In this document: positions 7,950 through 16,117 of the stretch, piece after piece
Layout: every line of letters starts with the position of its first letter
Position numbering within the stretch: position 1 is the stretch's first letter
From: Candidatus Bipolaricaulota bacterium
GTDB taxonomy: Bacteria; Bipolaricaulota; Bipolaricaulia; Bipolaricaulales; Bipolaricaulaceae
Direction of reading: 5' to 3'
Assembly: GCA_938084715.1 (NCBI GenBank)
Contig: CALKES010000003.1
Span: 62,001-126,000 of the forward strand
Length of the DNA stretch: 64,000 nt
Translations under genes and position numbers: made by a program
Notes under the pieces: generated by a model
Told to the model about the DNA's origin: nothing
Databases searched by the model: none
What the model saw: only the letters and a program-made list of their open reading frames with translations

Positions 7950-8521
7950 CGTTCTCCCAGCTCCCTCAGGAGGCCCGCCAGGGCGCGGTGGAGCTCCGCC
8001 GGGGGGAGGTCCCCTTCCAGGACGGCCGTTCGGTGCTCGGCCTGGAAGTTGATCGCGTTCCGCTCCGTGAGCCGAATGTAGAGGTGGCGCGCCTCGGGGT
8101 CCGCCGCCGGCTGCCAGCCCACGAACAGGAGGAACGGCCGGCGAGGGTACCGGAGCCGGTGGTGCATCTCCCCGCGGTAGATCATGAACAGGGGGTGGAC
8201 GTTGGGGAGGGTGCGCTCCAGTGCCCGCTTGGCCGTGGCGGGGTAGCCCCCGAACCGGATCCGGGAGACCAGCGCCAACAGGTCCGCCTGGGCCATGAGC
8301 CGGGGGATCTCGCGGCCGTCGTCGGAGAGGGTGCACTCCCCCGGCGTCCGGAATGCGCAGGCGTTGCAGACGCGGCAGGGGCCGATCCTGGCCCAGTGGA
8401 CGTCCATCCGGTCCACATGCCATTCGAGGTCCCGGAGCGAGCGGTCGAGGCCCACGCTGATGCGGTCGGGTGGATCCCCCGGGGTGGTGCTTCCGTTGAG
8501 GATGAACGCGCGGCGGGGCAT
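7946..8521 (-). CDS. NAD(P)H-dependent oxidoreductase with cysteine cluster (iron-sulfur flavoprotein-like)
   Basis: Protein of 191 residues with a flavodoxin-like start (MPRRAFILNGSTTPGD). A CxxCxxC cluster with a further downstream Cys, in CRVCNACAFRTPGEC (near residues 49-63), resembles iron-sulfur flavoproteins and some NADPH-dependent FMN reductases with a compact Cys motif. The next helix, DDGREIPRLMAQADLL, is also typical of this family. It is the first gene of the two-gene minus-strand unit. Whether the cysteines hold a cluster cannot be settled from sequence. Confidence 0.72.
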   Translation of the reverse strand: MPRRAFILNGSTTPGDPPDRISVGLDRSLRDLEWHVDRMDVHWARIGPCRVCNACAFRTPGECTLSDDGREIPRLMAQADLLALVSRIRFGGYPATAKRALERTLPNVHPLFMIYRGEMHHRLRYPRRPFLLFVGWQPAADPEARHLYIRLTERNAINFQAEHRTAVLEGDLPPAELHRALAGLLRELGER

Positions 8522-8569
8522 GGCCCGCTCATCCTACCCGCGAAGGGGGGATCCGTCCCCCGCCGCCCC

Positions 8570-9613
8570 TCAGAGGAACTCTCCGGCTCGGCGCAGGAAG
8601 GCGACCACGAGCTTGATCGTCGCCTCGAGGTCGGCGAGGTACAGGGTCGAGACCGGGGAGTGGATGTACCGGCACGGGACAGAGACGACCCCGGCGAGGA
8701 TCCCGCCCCGCTCGAGGTGGATCGCCCCGGCATCGGTGGACCCGTAGGCGGGGAGCTTGTACTGGTAGGGGATCCCGTTCTCGTCGGCGATCCTCTCCAG
8801 GAACCGGGCGAGGCGGGGCCTCACCGTGATCGAGCGGTCGGCGAGGGTGATCGCCGGGCCCTTGCCCAGGCGGACGGGCTGTTTGGCCTCCGGAACGCCG
8901 GGCATGTCGGCCCCGATCGTCCCCTCCAGGGCCAGGGCGAGCTTGGGGGCGATCCGGTACGCGGCGACCTTTGCCCCCCGCAGCCCCCCCTCCTCGTGGA
9001 CGGAGAAGCAGACGACGAGCTTGTAGGGGAGCCTCTCCTGGGCGAGGAGGCGCAGGGCCTCGGCGGCCACGAGGCACCCCGCCCGGTTGTCGAACGCCTT
9101 CCCGGTGACATAGCCCTCCCGGAGGCGAAGGAACGGGTAGTGGATCGTCGCCGGGTCCCCGATGTGGACCCCGAACGCCTCGGCTTCGTCCCGGCTCCGG
9201 GCCCCGATGTCCACAAATAGGTCCTCCAGGGGGACGACCTTCTCCTGCTCGGCGGGGGACAGGATGTGGGGCGGGGTGCTTCCGATGACCCCGTGGACCT
9301 TCTCCCCGGAGCGGGTGAGGATCGTGACCCGGTGGGCCATGAGGATCCGGTTGTCCCACCCCCCGAGGGCGGTGAGGCGAAGGAACCCGTCCTTCTCGAT
9401 CCAGCGGACCATGAACCCCACCTCGTCCATGTGGGCGTCGAGCATGACCGGGTCCCCGCTTCCCCGGGAGCAGATCAGGTTCCCAAGGGGATCGGTTTCG
9501 CAGGCGTCGGCGTACGGGGCAGCCATCTCCTGAAGAACCCCCCGCACCTCGTCCTCAAACCCCGCCACGCCGAAGGCGTCCGAAAGCCTCTGCAGTTTTT
9601 GTTCCAGGTTCAC
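8570..9613 (-). CDS. M42 family metallo-aminopeptidase
   Basis: Cytosolic dinuclear-metal aminopeptidase of 347 residues, the normal family length; M42 enzymes form large tetrahedral dodecamers that trim peptides. Visible metal and catalytic residues: H61 in LDAHMDEVG, D175 in FDNRAG, the E207-E208 pair in HEEGGLRG, an acidic residue in ALEGT, and the C-terminal His in YIHSPVS. The GTG at 9613 is preferred because AAAGGAG lies 6-12 nt upstream; a TTG six codons earlier is possible but would overlap that site. A perfect TATAAT lies just upstream. It is followed by two flavoprotein genes on the same strand. Confidence 0.9.
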   Translation of the reverse strand: MNLEQKLQRLSDAFGVAGFEDEVRGVLQEMAAPYADACETDPLGNLICSRGSGDPVMLDAHMDEVGFMVRWIEKDGFLRLTALGGWDNRILMAHRVTILTRSGEKVHGVIGSTPPHILSPAEQEKVVPLEDLFVDIGARSRDEAEAFGVHIGDPATIHYPFLRLREGYVTGKAFDNRAGCLVAAEALRLLAQERLPYKLVVCFSVHEEGGLRGAKVAAYRIAPKLALALEGTIGADMPGVPEAKQPVRLGKGPAITLADRSITVRPRLARFLERIADENGIPYQYKLPAYGSTDAGAIHLERGGILAGVVSVPCRYIHSPVSTLYLADLEATIKLVVAFLRRAGEFL

Positions 9614-9639
9614 GTGCTCTCCTTTGGCCAAGGCGCGGG

Positions 9640-9645
9640 ATTATA
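9640..9645 (-). promoter_or_regulatory. -10 element TATAAT of the M42 peptidase gene
   Basis: A perfect TATAAT reads on the minus strand from 9645 to 9640. It lies 26 nt before the GTG start, with the ribosome-binding site in between. Confidence 0.6.
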
Positions 9646-9649
9646 CCGG

Positions 9650-11482
9650 TTACGCGTGCAGGGCCTTGTAGAGGAGCTCGGCCGTCGTGCGGGGGAGGCC
9701 GGGGACGGAGAGGAGCTCCTCGAGGCTTGCCCGCCGGAGCCCGTCCACCGACCCAAACCGGGTGAGGAGGGCGGCCTTCCGCTTCGGGCCAATCCCCGGG
9801 ACCCCGTCGAGGAGGCTCCCCAGGGTCCGCTTCTCCCGCAGCGTCCGGTGGTAGTCGATCGCGAACCGGTGGGCCTCGTCCCGAACCTGCTGGAGGAGCT
9901 TGAGGGCGGGGGATCCGCGGGGAAGCCGGATCGGCTTGTCCGAGCCGGGGACGAAGATGAGCTCCTCCCGCTTGGCGAGGGCCGCGACCTCGATCCCGCC
10001 GAGCTCCAGCTCCGAAAGCACGCGCTCGGCGACCGAAAGCTGGCCCTTCCCCCCGTCCACGAGGACGAGGTCGGGGAGGTCGGAGAACCGGCCCCGGGCG
10101 ATCGCGGGATCCCCCAGTTCTGCCAGGCCGTGGCGGAGCCGGCGGCGGAGGACCTCCTCCATCATCGCGTAGTCGTCGGGTTTGCCCGAGATCCGGACCC
10201 GGAACCGGCGGTAGGCGTCCCGGCGGGGCCGGCCGCCGACGAAGGCGACCATCGACCCCGTGGCCTCCTCCCCCTGGAGGTTGGAGACGTCGAACGCCTC
10301 GATCCGCCACGGCCGAACGGAGAGCCCGAGGGCCTCGGCGAGCTCGTCCAGGGCCTCCTCCTCCAGGGGCAGGACCTCCTCCTCGGCCCGCCTGAGGGCG
10401 AGGGACGCGTTCCGCTCGGCCATCCCGAGGAGCGCCCTCCGTTCCGGCGAGCGGGGGACCCCGACCCGGACCCTCCCCCCCCGCCGGCGGGCGAGGTACC
10501 CCTCCAGGGCGGGGAGGCCGGGGACAGAGGAGGGGACGAGGACCTCGGGGGGGATCGCCGTGGCCCGGGTGTAGTAGGCGTCGAGGAACTCCTCCAGGGC
10601 CTCCTCGGGGCTCGCCCCCGGGGGGAGGGCGAGGGCGAACCCCTCCCGGCCGATGAGCCGTCCCCCCCGGACGAGGAGGACCGCCCCCTGACCCCGGTCC
10701 TCCCCCACTGCCACCGCGACGACGTCGAGGTCCACCGGCTCGGGGAGGGCCACGGTCTGCCGCTCCCGGATCCGCTCCAGGGCCCGGATCGTGTCCCGGA
10801 GCCGCGCCGCGTGTTCAAACCGCTCTTCCTCGGCTGCCCGGGCCATCTCCCCGGACAGGGCCTCCACCACCTCCTCCACCCGCCCCTCGAAGAACCGGGC
10901 CGCGGCGTCCACGGCCTTCCCGTACTCCTTGGGGGTGACGAGCCCGGCGCAGGGTCCCAGGCAGCGGCCCAGGTGGTAGAGGAGGCAGGGCCGGTCGTAG
11001 CGCCTGTCCTCCAGGGGGAGGTTGCAGGTGCGGACGGGGAAGAGCTTGTGGGCGAGCTTGAGGGCCCGGCGCATCGCGCGGCTGGAGGTGTAGGGCCCAA
11101 AGTAGCGGGCCCCGTCGTCGGCCAGGCGGCGGACGACGAGGATCCGGGGGAACGTCTCGGCGGTGATCTTGAGGTAGGGGTAGCGCTTGTCGTCCCGGAG
11201 GCGGACGTTGAACCGGGGGCGGTGCTTCTTGACCAGGGCGTCCTCGAGGACGAGGGCGTCCTCCTCGGTGGGGGTGAGGATCGTCTCGAGGTCCGCGGCC
11301 TCCCGGAGGAGGAGGCGGACCTTGGGGGAGGGGCGGGGGGCGAAGTAGGAGCGGACCCGGTCGCGGAGGGAGGAGGCCTTGCCCACGTAGAGGACCGCCC
11401 CGTCCGCTCCCCGGAAGAGGTAGACCCCGGGGGACTTGGGGAGGTCCCGCGCCCGCAGAGCGAGGTCCGTCGGGGAGACCAT
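9650..11482 (-). CDS. uvrC: excinuclease ABC subunit C
   Basis: UvrC makes both incisions in nucleotide excision repair after UvrAB damage recognition. The 610-residue protein is full length: GIY-YIG nuclease at the N-terminus (SPGVYLFRG...VLYVGKA), a four-Cys segment around residues 150-175 that fits the reported UvrC iron-sulfur site (TCNLPLEDRRYDRPCL, then GRCLGPC), a UVR motif in the middle (EERFEHAARLRDTI), the RNase H-like second nuclease (IEAFDVSNLQGEEATGSMV and LVDGGKGQL) and C-terminal helix-hairpin-helix (VPGIGPKRKAALL). The ATG at 11482 is chosen by alignment to the family start; upstream in-frame sequence is Pro- and Arg-rich. GACAAT lies 10 nt before it. Confidence 0.95.
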   Translation of the reverse strand: MVSPTDLALRARDLPKSPGVYLFRGADGAVLYVGKASSLRDRVRSYFAPRPSPKVRLLLREAADLETILTPTEEDALVLEDALVKKHRPRFNVRLRDDKRYPYLKITAETFPRILVVRRLADDGARYFGPYTSSRAMRRALKLAHKLFPVRTCNLPLEDRRYDRPCLLYHLGRCLGPCAGLVTPKEYGKAVDAAARFFEGRVEEVVEALSGEMARAAEEERFEHAARLRDTIRALERIRERQTVALPEPVDLDVVAVAVGEDRGQGAVLLVRGGRLIGREGFALALPPGASPEEALEEFLDAYYTRATAIPPEVLVPSSVPGLPALEGYLARRRGGRVRVGVPRSPERRALLGMAERNASLALRRAEEEVLPLEEEALDELAEALGLSVRPWRIEAFDVSNLQGEEATGSMVAFVGGRPRRDAYRRFRVRISGKPDDYAMMEEVLRRRLRHGLAELGDPAIARGRFSDLPDLVLVDGGKGQLSVAERVLSELELGGIEVAALAKREELIFVPGSDKPIRLPRGSPALKLLQQVRDEAHRFAIDYHRTLREKRTLGSLLDGVPGIGPKRKAALLTRFGSVDGLRRASLEELLSVPGLPRTTAELLYKALHA

Positions 11483-11492
11483 CTTCGGCCCT

Positions 11493-11498
11493 ATTGTC
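11493..11498 (-). promoter_or_regulatory. -10-like GACAAT just upstream of uvrC
   Basis: The hexamer reads on the minus strand at 11498-11493 and ends 10 nt before ATG 11482. No Shine-Dalgarno lies in the gap, so this fits the short-leader pattern seen throughout the window. Confidence 0.4.
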
Positions 11499-11642
11499 CG
11501 CACCCGGGGGGGTGCGGTGCAGGGTGGGCCGCCGGCGGACCGGGATCGGTTCGGGCCGTCCCGGGCCGGGTTTGGGGTTCCGGGAGGGCCCGGCTCCGCC
11601 GGGCGGGGATCGACCCCGGCCATGTGAGCTTGGCCCAGACCT

Positions 11643-11967
11643 ATGCCCCGGCCGACTTCGGCCTTGGGGCTCACCCTCACCACCGAAGACGAGGCGGTGG
11701 TCCTCTTCCTCTCCGGCCTCCAGGAGCCGTCGGTGACCGCCTTCTTGGGCCACGCCCGGATGCTCGCCGAGAGGGGGTACGCCTCGCTCCTCCTCGAGGT
11801 GCGGGCCCACGGGGAGAGCGAAGGGGACCGGATCGCCCTGAGCTTCCACGATCACCGCGACGTCCGGGGGGGCGGTGGACTACCTTCGGGCCCAGTCCCG
11901 GTGGAGCAAGGTGCCGCTCGGGGCCTTTGGTCCCTCGATGGGGGCGCGAAGGGGGGAGAGCGCCTAG
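11643..11967 (+). pseudogene. truncated, frameshifted alpha/beta hydrolase fragment
   Basis: The first part (VVLFLSGLQEP, ARMLAERGYASLLLEVRAHG and GDRIALSFHDHRDV) is the N-terminal core of an S33-like serine hydrolase. At about 11868 the frame shifts and continues as AVDYLRAQ and VPLGAFGPSMGA, which contains the nucleophile elbow GPSMGA with the catalytic Ser, then stops at TAG 11965-11967. The C-terminal half with the catalytic Asp and His is missing. It is a dead fragment squeezed between uvrC and the iron-transporter promoter. Confidence 0.7.
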
Positions 11968-11992
11968 GAAAACGGGTCTGGGGGTTCCGTCC

Positions 11993-12021
11993 TTGATTTA
12001 TACTGAGTCTCAGTTTATATT
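11993..12021 (+). promoter_or_regulatory. promoter with embedded dyad operator for the iron-type ABC transporter
   Basis: TTGATT (11993-11998) and TATATT (12016-12021) are separated by exactly 17 nt. The spacer holds a perfect dyad, ACTGAG-T-CTCAGT (12002-12014), in a locally AT-rich patch unlike the surrounding DNA. A repressor bound here would block RNA polymerase directly. The fur/zur-type regulator at 16118 is the obvious candidate; that link is inference. Confidence 0.65.
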
Positions 12022-12097
12022 TGGCCCGGGCGGGGCTACCACCCCCGACGACCCGGGGGCCGGGCGGCCCCCACACCTTAGACAAGGAGGCAACACC

Positions 12098-13096
12098 ATG
12101 CGCAAGACCCTGGTTGCTGTCGTGGCGCTCCTGGCGGGCCTGGCTGGGCCTGGCTCGGCCCAACAGCCCGTGCTCACCCTCTACACCGGGCGGTCCGAGG
12201 CCTTGGTCGGGCCCCTGGTCCGCCAGTTTCAGCAGGAAACCGGGATCCGGGTCCTCGTCCGCTACGGTACCGATGCCCAGATCCTGGCCACGCTCCAGGA
12301 GGAAGGCCCCCGGTCCCCCGCGGACGTCCTGTGGGCCAACACCAGCGGGGCGTTGGGCCAGGCCGTGGCCCGGGGGCTCCTGCGGCCCCTGGAGGGGGAC
12401 CTTCTCGGGCTTCCCGTGGCGTTTGTCCCCGCCTCGGGGGCCTGGGTGCCCCTGACCCTGCGGCTGCGGGTCCTGGCCTACAACCCCACCACCCTCTCGC
12501 CCGAAGAGCTTCCCGCCACTGTCCTGGATCTCCCCCGCTTCGCCGCGGAGCGGGGCCTCGAGGGCCGGGTGGGCTGGACCCCCACCTACTCCAGCTTCCA
12601 CGACATGGTGGCGGGGATGATCGCCGTCCACGGGGAGGACCGGGCCCGGGACTGGCTGGCCGCCATGCGGGCCCTGAACCCCAAGGCCTACGCCTCGAAT
12701 ACGGCCATGTTGGACGCCCTCCGGGCGGGGGAAATCGACCTCGCCCCCACCAACCACTACTACGTGGTGCGGTTCCGCCGGGCCGGGTACCGGTTGGGTC
12801 TCCATTACTTTGCGGACGGGGACGTGGGGAACCTGGCGTTGGTTACCGGGGCGGGCATCCTGACCACCGCCCGAAACGGGGAGGCGGCTCGCCAGTTCCT
12901 GGCCTACCTCCTCTCGGTCAAGGCTCAGCAGTTCTTCGTCGGGGTGGTGGGGGAGTACCCGCTGGCGGAGGGGGTGGTGACCGACGCCCACCTTCTCCCC
13001 CTGGAGGAGGCCCGGGGGAAGAGCCCGGTCTTGGACTTCGAGGGGTTGCCCTTGGATCAGGCTCTGCGGCTCCTGCGGGAAATGGGCATCTTGTGA
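12098..13096 (+). CDS. iron-type ABC transporter substrate-binding protein (Fbp/Fut-like)
   Basis: Exported binding protein of 332 residues with a clear signal peptide (MRKTLVAVVALLAGLAGPGSA, cleavage near residue 21). The mature start VLTLYTGRSEALVGPL matches periplasmic ferric-iron binding proteins (FbpA/FutA family, bacterial solute-binding class 1). The Tyr pair in TNHYYVVRF corresponds to the paired tyrosines that coordinate ferric iron in this family; SSFHDMVAGM is also conserved. ATG 12098 follows AAGGAGG by 7 nt. First gene of a three-gene operon with permease and ATPase; its promoter carries a dyad operator. Confidence 0.87.
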   Translation: MRKTLVAVVALLAGLAGPGSAQQPVLTLYTGRSEALVGPLVRQFQQETGIRVLVRYGTDAQILATLQEEGPRSPADVLWANTSGALGQAVARGLLRPLEGDLLGLPVAFVPASGAWVPLTLRLRVLAYNPTTLSPEELPATVLDLPRFAAERGLEGRVGWTPTYSSFHDMVAGMIAVHGEDRARDWLAAMRALNPKAYASNTAMLDALRAGEIDLAPTNHYYVVRFRRAGYRLGLHYFADGDVGNLALVTGAGILTTARNGEAARQFLAYLLSVKAQQFFVGVVGEYPLAEGVVTDAHLLPLEEARGKSPVLDFEGLPLDQALRLLREMGIL

Positions 13097-13100
13097 GGCC

Positions 13101-14747
13101 GTGCGGGTGGAGCAGCGCGGCGTGGCCGAAACCGGTGGTGACCCGCCCTCCGCGGGGGGCAGGGTGTCCCGGGCGACGCCCCGGGCCCATCCGATGAGGG
13201 GCTCGTTGGGGAGCCGGCGCGGCGGGGGGCATTGGGTCCTGGGGGTGCCCGCCCTCCTCACGGGGGGCGCGCTCCTCGTGCCCCTCCTGTACCTCATCCT
13301 GCGGGCCCTGGAGGCGGACCCCGCGGCCCTGGGGACCATCGTTCTCCGCCCGAAAAACCTGGCGCTGGTGGCCAACACCCTGGCCCTCCTCGCCGGGGTG
13401 CTGGCCCTTTCCACCGTCATCGCGGTGCCGTTGGCCTTCCTGACCACCCGCACTGCGCTCCGGGGGAAACGGCTTTGGGCCACCCTCCTCACCCTGCCCT
13501 TGGCCGTGCCCGGTTACGTGGGGGCCTATGTTCTCCTGGCAACTACCGGGCCCGGGGGCATCCTCCCCCTCCCCCGGCTGGAGGGCTTTGGGGGGGCCAC
13601 GGTGGTTTTGTCGTTCGTCCTCTACCCGTACCTCTTTCTTGGGTTGCGGGCCGCCCTGTCGGGGGTGGACCCGGGCACCGAGGAGGCCGCCCGGACCCTG
13701 GGAGTGGGCCCGCTGCGGGCGTTTTTCCGGGTGACCCTTCCTCAGATCCTGCCCGCCCTCCTGTCCGGGTACTTGGTGATCGGCCTGCACGTGTTGGGGG
13801 ACTTCGGCACCGTGAGTCTTCTGCGCTACGAAACGTTCTCCTACGCGATCTACGTGCAGTACGACGCGGCCTTCGACCGGGTGTACGCGGCGTGGTTGGC
13901 CCTCCTCTTATTGTTCCTTACCGGCGGACTGTTGCTCATCGAGGGGGGCCTCCGGCGCAGGATCGCTGTGGCCCGGGTGAGCAAGGGGAGCGCTAAAAAG
14001 GCTCCCGACGTTCGGTTGGGCCGGGCGACCCCCTGGGCCTATCTCTACCTCCTTCTTCCCCTCCTTCTGGCCCTGGTCGTGCCCCTGGTTGCCCTCATCC
14101 ACTTGGCCCGCCGGTTTCCGGGGGACCACCTGCACGGCCTCGGGGAGGCTTTGGCCCACTCCGCCCTGGCTGCCGGGCCCACCGCCCTGTTGGCCCTGGG
14201 GATGGCCCTTCCCCTGGCCTACCTCGCGGTGCGGTCCCGTTCCCCGCTCCTCCGGGGGTTGGAACGGTTGGCCTACCTGGGCTACGCCGTTCCCCCCCTG
14301 GCCTTGGGCCTGGCCTGGATCTTTTTCACCCTCCGGGGGCTTCCCTTCCTGTACGGAACCTTTGCCCTTTGGGTGTTGGTCCTGGCCCTGCACTTTGTGG
14401 CGGAGGCGGTGGCGCCGGTGCGGGGGGCGCTCCACCAAGTTCCCCGGCGCCTGGAGGAGGTCGCCCGGACCCTGGGGAAGGGCCCTGTCCAGGCCTTCTT
14501 CCGGGTGACCTTTCCCCTCCTCTGGCGGGGGGCGGCGGCGGGGGGGGCGGTGGTGTTCGTCGGGGCCTCCAAGGAGCTCCCCCTCTCCCTCCTTCTGGCG
14601 CCCATGGGCTACCGGCCCCTGTCGGTCCGGGTGTTCAGCTACACCCGGGAGGCGATGTTCGCCGAGGCCGCGCCCTTTGCCCTGCTCATCGTCGTCCTTT
14701 CCGCGGCGTTCGTGGGGGTGCTCCTATGGAGCGAACACCTCGTCTAG
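13101..14747 (+). CDS. iron-type ABC transporter permease, fused double domain (FbpB-like)
   Basis: Inner-membrane permease of 548 residues made of two six-helix permease modules in tandem, as in FbpB/SfuB. Each module has an EAA loop that contacts the ATPase: EEAARTLGVGPLRAFFRVTLP (near 194-214) and EEVARTLGKGPVQAFFRVTFP (near 453-473). GTG at 13101 lies 4 nt after the upstream stop; ATG at 13194 (residue 32) is an alternative, since residues 1-31 are hydrophilic and no strong ribosome-binding site marks either. The 3' end overlaps the ATPase gene by 22 nt. Confidence 0.87.
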   Translation: MRVEQRGVAETGGDPPSAGGRVSRATPRAHPMRGSLGSRRGGGHWVLGVPALLTGGALLVPLLYLILRALEADPAALGTIVLRPKNLALVANTLALLAGVLALSTVIAVPLAFLTTRTALRGKRLWATLLTLPLAVPGYVGAYVLLATTGPGGILPLPRLEGFGGATVVLSFVLYPYLFLGLRAALSGVDPGTEEAARTLGVGPLRAFFRVTLPQILPALLSGYLVIGLHVLGDFGTVSLLRYETFSYAIYVQYDAAFDRVYAAWLALLLLFLTGGLLLIEGGLRRRIAVARVSKGSAKKAPDVRLGRATPWAYLYLLLPLLLALVVPLVALIHLARRFPGDHLHGLGEALAHSALAAGPTALLALGMALPLAYLAVRSRSPLLRGLERLAYLGYAVPPLALGLAWIFFTLRGLPFLYGTFALWVLVLALHFVAEAVAPVRGALHQVPRRLEEVARTLGKGPVQAFFRVTFPLLWRGAAAGGAVVFVGASKELPLSLLLAPMGYRPLSVRVFSYTREAMFAEAAPFALLIVVLSAAFVGVLLWSEHLV

Positions 14748-15817
14748 TGCTGGAGGGGATTTCCAAGGGCTTTGGCCGCACCCAGGTGCTGGAGGGGGTG
14801 GACCTCGTCGTCTTCCCCCAAGAGATCGTGGCCATCCTGGGGCCTTCAGGCTGCGGGAAGACCACCCTGTTGCGGGTCGTGGCCGGGCTGGAGACCCCGG
14901 AGGAGGGGCGGGTATCCCTGGACGGGACGGACATCAGTGCCTGGCCTCCTGAGAAGCGGGGCATCGGTTTCGTGTTCCAGGATTACGCCCTTTTCCCTCA
15001 CCTCACCGTGTGGGGCAACGTGGCGTTCGGCCTGCGGGGCCGGGACCGTTGGGAGCGGGCGCGGCGGGCCCTGGAGCGGGTGGGGATGGGCGGGTTTCTC
15101 CAGCGGAGGCCGGGGGAGCTCTCGGGGGGGGAGCAGCAGCGGGTGGCGCTGGCCCGGGCCCTGGCTCCGGAGCCCCCGCTCCTCCTGCTGGACGAGCCCT
15201 TCTCCAGCCTGGATGCGGAGTTGCGGGCCAGCACCCGGGCGGAGGTGCGCCAGATCCTCAAGGAGACAAGAACCACCGCCCTTCTGGTGACCCACGACCA
15301 AGAGGAGGCCCTGTCCTTTGCCGACAAGCTCGGGGTGATGCGTGAGGGGCGGATCGAGCAGGTGGGCCCCCCGGAGGAGGTGTACCTGCGGCCCAAGACC
15401 CCCTTTGTGGCCCGGTTTCTCGGGCGGGCCAACCTTCTCTCCGGCGAGGGCTGTGGCCGGTATGCGGAGACCGTCTTGGGCCGCGTCCCCGTGACCGAGC
15501 CCGTCCAGGGGCCGGTCGTGGTGGCGCTGAGGCCGGAGGCCCTGCGCCTTCGCCCACCCCAGGGGGAAGGGGGCCCGTTGGGACAGGTGGTGGCCCGCGA
15601 GTTCAAAGGGCACGACCTCACCTACCGGGTGTGCCTTCCCTCCGTGGCCGAGGACGTGGTAGTTCAGGAAGGGCCGGAGAGCCCCTTCCGGGTGGGGGAG
15701 TGGGTTCGGGTGGCCGTGGCCGGGGCGGGAGTCCCCTTGAGGGCCACCCCGCACCCCGGGGTCAGACCTTCCTTTTTAGGGTCTCGGGGACCCGGGGTGG
15801 CCAGGTTGGGAACCTAG
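14726..15817 (+). CDS. iron-type ABC transporter ATP-binding protein (FbpC-like) with element-derived C-terminus
   Basis: Cytoplasmic ATPase of 363 residues. Walker A GPSGCGKT at 39-46, Q-loop FVFQDYALFPHL, signature LSGGEQQR, Walker B LLLLDEP and switch His in LLVTHDQEEAL are all intact. The C-terminal TOBE-like domain follows (VVALRPEALRLRPP). The last roughly 18 codons lie inside the left terminal repeat of the inverted-repeat element at 15758-16031, so the original stop was probably replaced when the element inserted. ATG 14726 overlaps the permease gene by 22 nt, implying coupling. With the two upstream genes it forms a complete importer, probably for ferric iron. Confidence 0.88.
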   Translation: MERTPRLVLEGISKGFGRTQVLEGVDLVVFPQEIVAILGPSGCGKTTLLRVVAGLETPEEGRVSLDGTDISAWPPEKRGIGFVFQDYALFPHLTVWGNVAFGLRGRDRWERARRALERVGMGGFLQRRPGELSGGEQQRVALARALAPEPPLLLLDEPFSSLDAELRASTRAEVRQILKETRTTALLVTHDQEEALSFADKLGVMREGRIEQVGPPEEVYLRPKTPFVARFLGRANLLSGEGCGRYAETVLGRVPVTEPVQGPVVVALRPEALRLRPPQGEGGPLGQVVAREFKGHDLTYRVCLPSVAEDVVVQEGPESPFRVGEWVRVAVAGAGVPLRATPHPGVRPSFLGSRGPGVARLGT

Positions 15818-16031
15818 GAGGGATGCTCTGAACCTGACGATCGGCGTGGACGCGCTTTCCGAAAGCCCGGCCTTCCTCCTCTGACACCGACCGGAGCTCC
15901 GCCGCTTGGCTATAGATCAGCGGCGGTAGACCAGCCGGTCACTCGAGGTGCCGCGCTCTGGCAACCGATTCGGTTTCAGCGGGGCCAACGAGATGCGACG
16001 GGTCATACCCTAAAAATGAAGGTCTGACCCC
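15758..16031. mobile_element. 274-bp MITE-like element with 25-bp terminal inverted repeats
   Basis: The 25-nt sequence at 15758-15782 (GGGGTCAGACCTT, then CCTTTTTAGGGT) is repeated in inverse orientation at 16007-16031 with one mismatch. Near the centre, CCGCCGCT (15899-15906) and AGCGGCGG (15919-15926) form a perfect 8-bp internal hairpin. No coding frame fills the 224 nt between the ends. The outer motif GGGGTCAGACCTT resembles ends I associate with REP/RAYT-type repeats, from memory only. The left end lies inside the ABC ATPase gene; just right of the element GACCCCAACGA occurs twice (16026-16036 and 16045-16055). Confidence 0.65.
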
Positions 16032-16055
16032 AACGACCAACGATGACCCCAACGA

Positions 16056-16101
16056 TTGACGTTCGGACGAGGGTTGCTAGAATTAGTGAGAGAGCGTCTC
16101 A
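16056..16101 (+). promoter_or_regulatory. fur/zur promoter with dyad over the start of transcription
   Basis: TTGACG (16056-16061) and TAGAAT (16078-16083) have a 16-nt spacer: the most sigma70-like promoter in the window. TGAGA (16087-16091) and TCTCA (16097-16101) form a 5-bp dyad with 5-nt spacing at the predicted transcription start, suited to autorepression. It shares the TGAG/CTCA half-site with the iron-transporter operator. Confidence 0.6.
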
Positions 16102-16117
16102 GAAAGGTGGGGGGACA

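Noticed and set aside
9266-13096. A 1276-codon open frame on the plus strand across the M42 peptidase, uvrC and the transporter gene
   Set aside because: Most of it is antisense to uvrC and the M42 gene, with Gly, Pro and Arg composition typical of GC-driven shadows; only its end is real, because it merges with the binding-protein gene at 12098.
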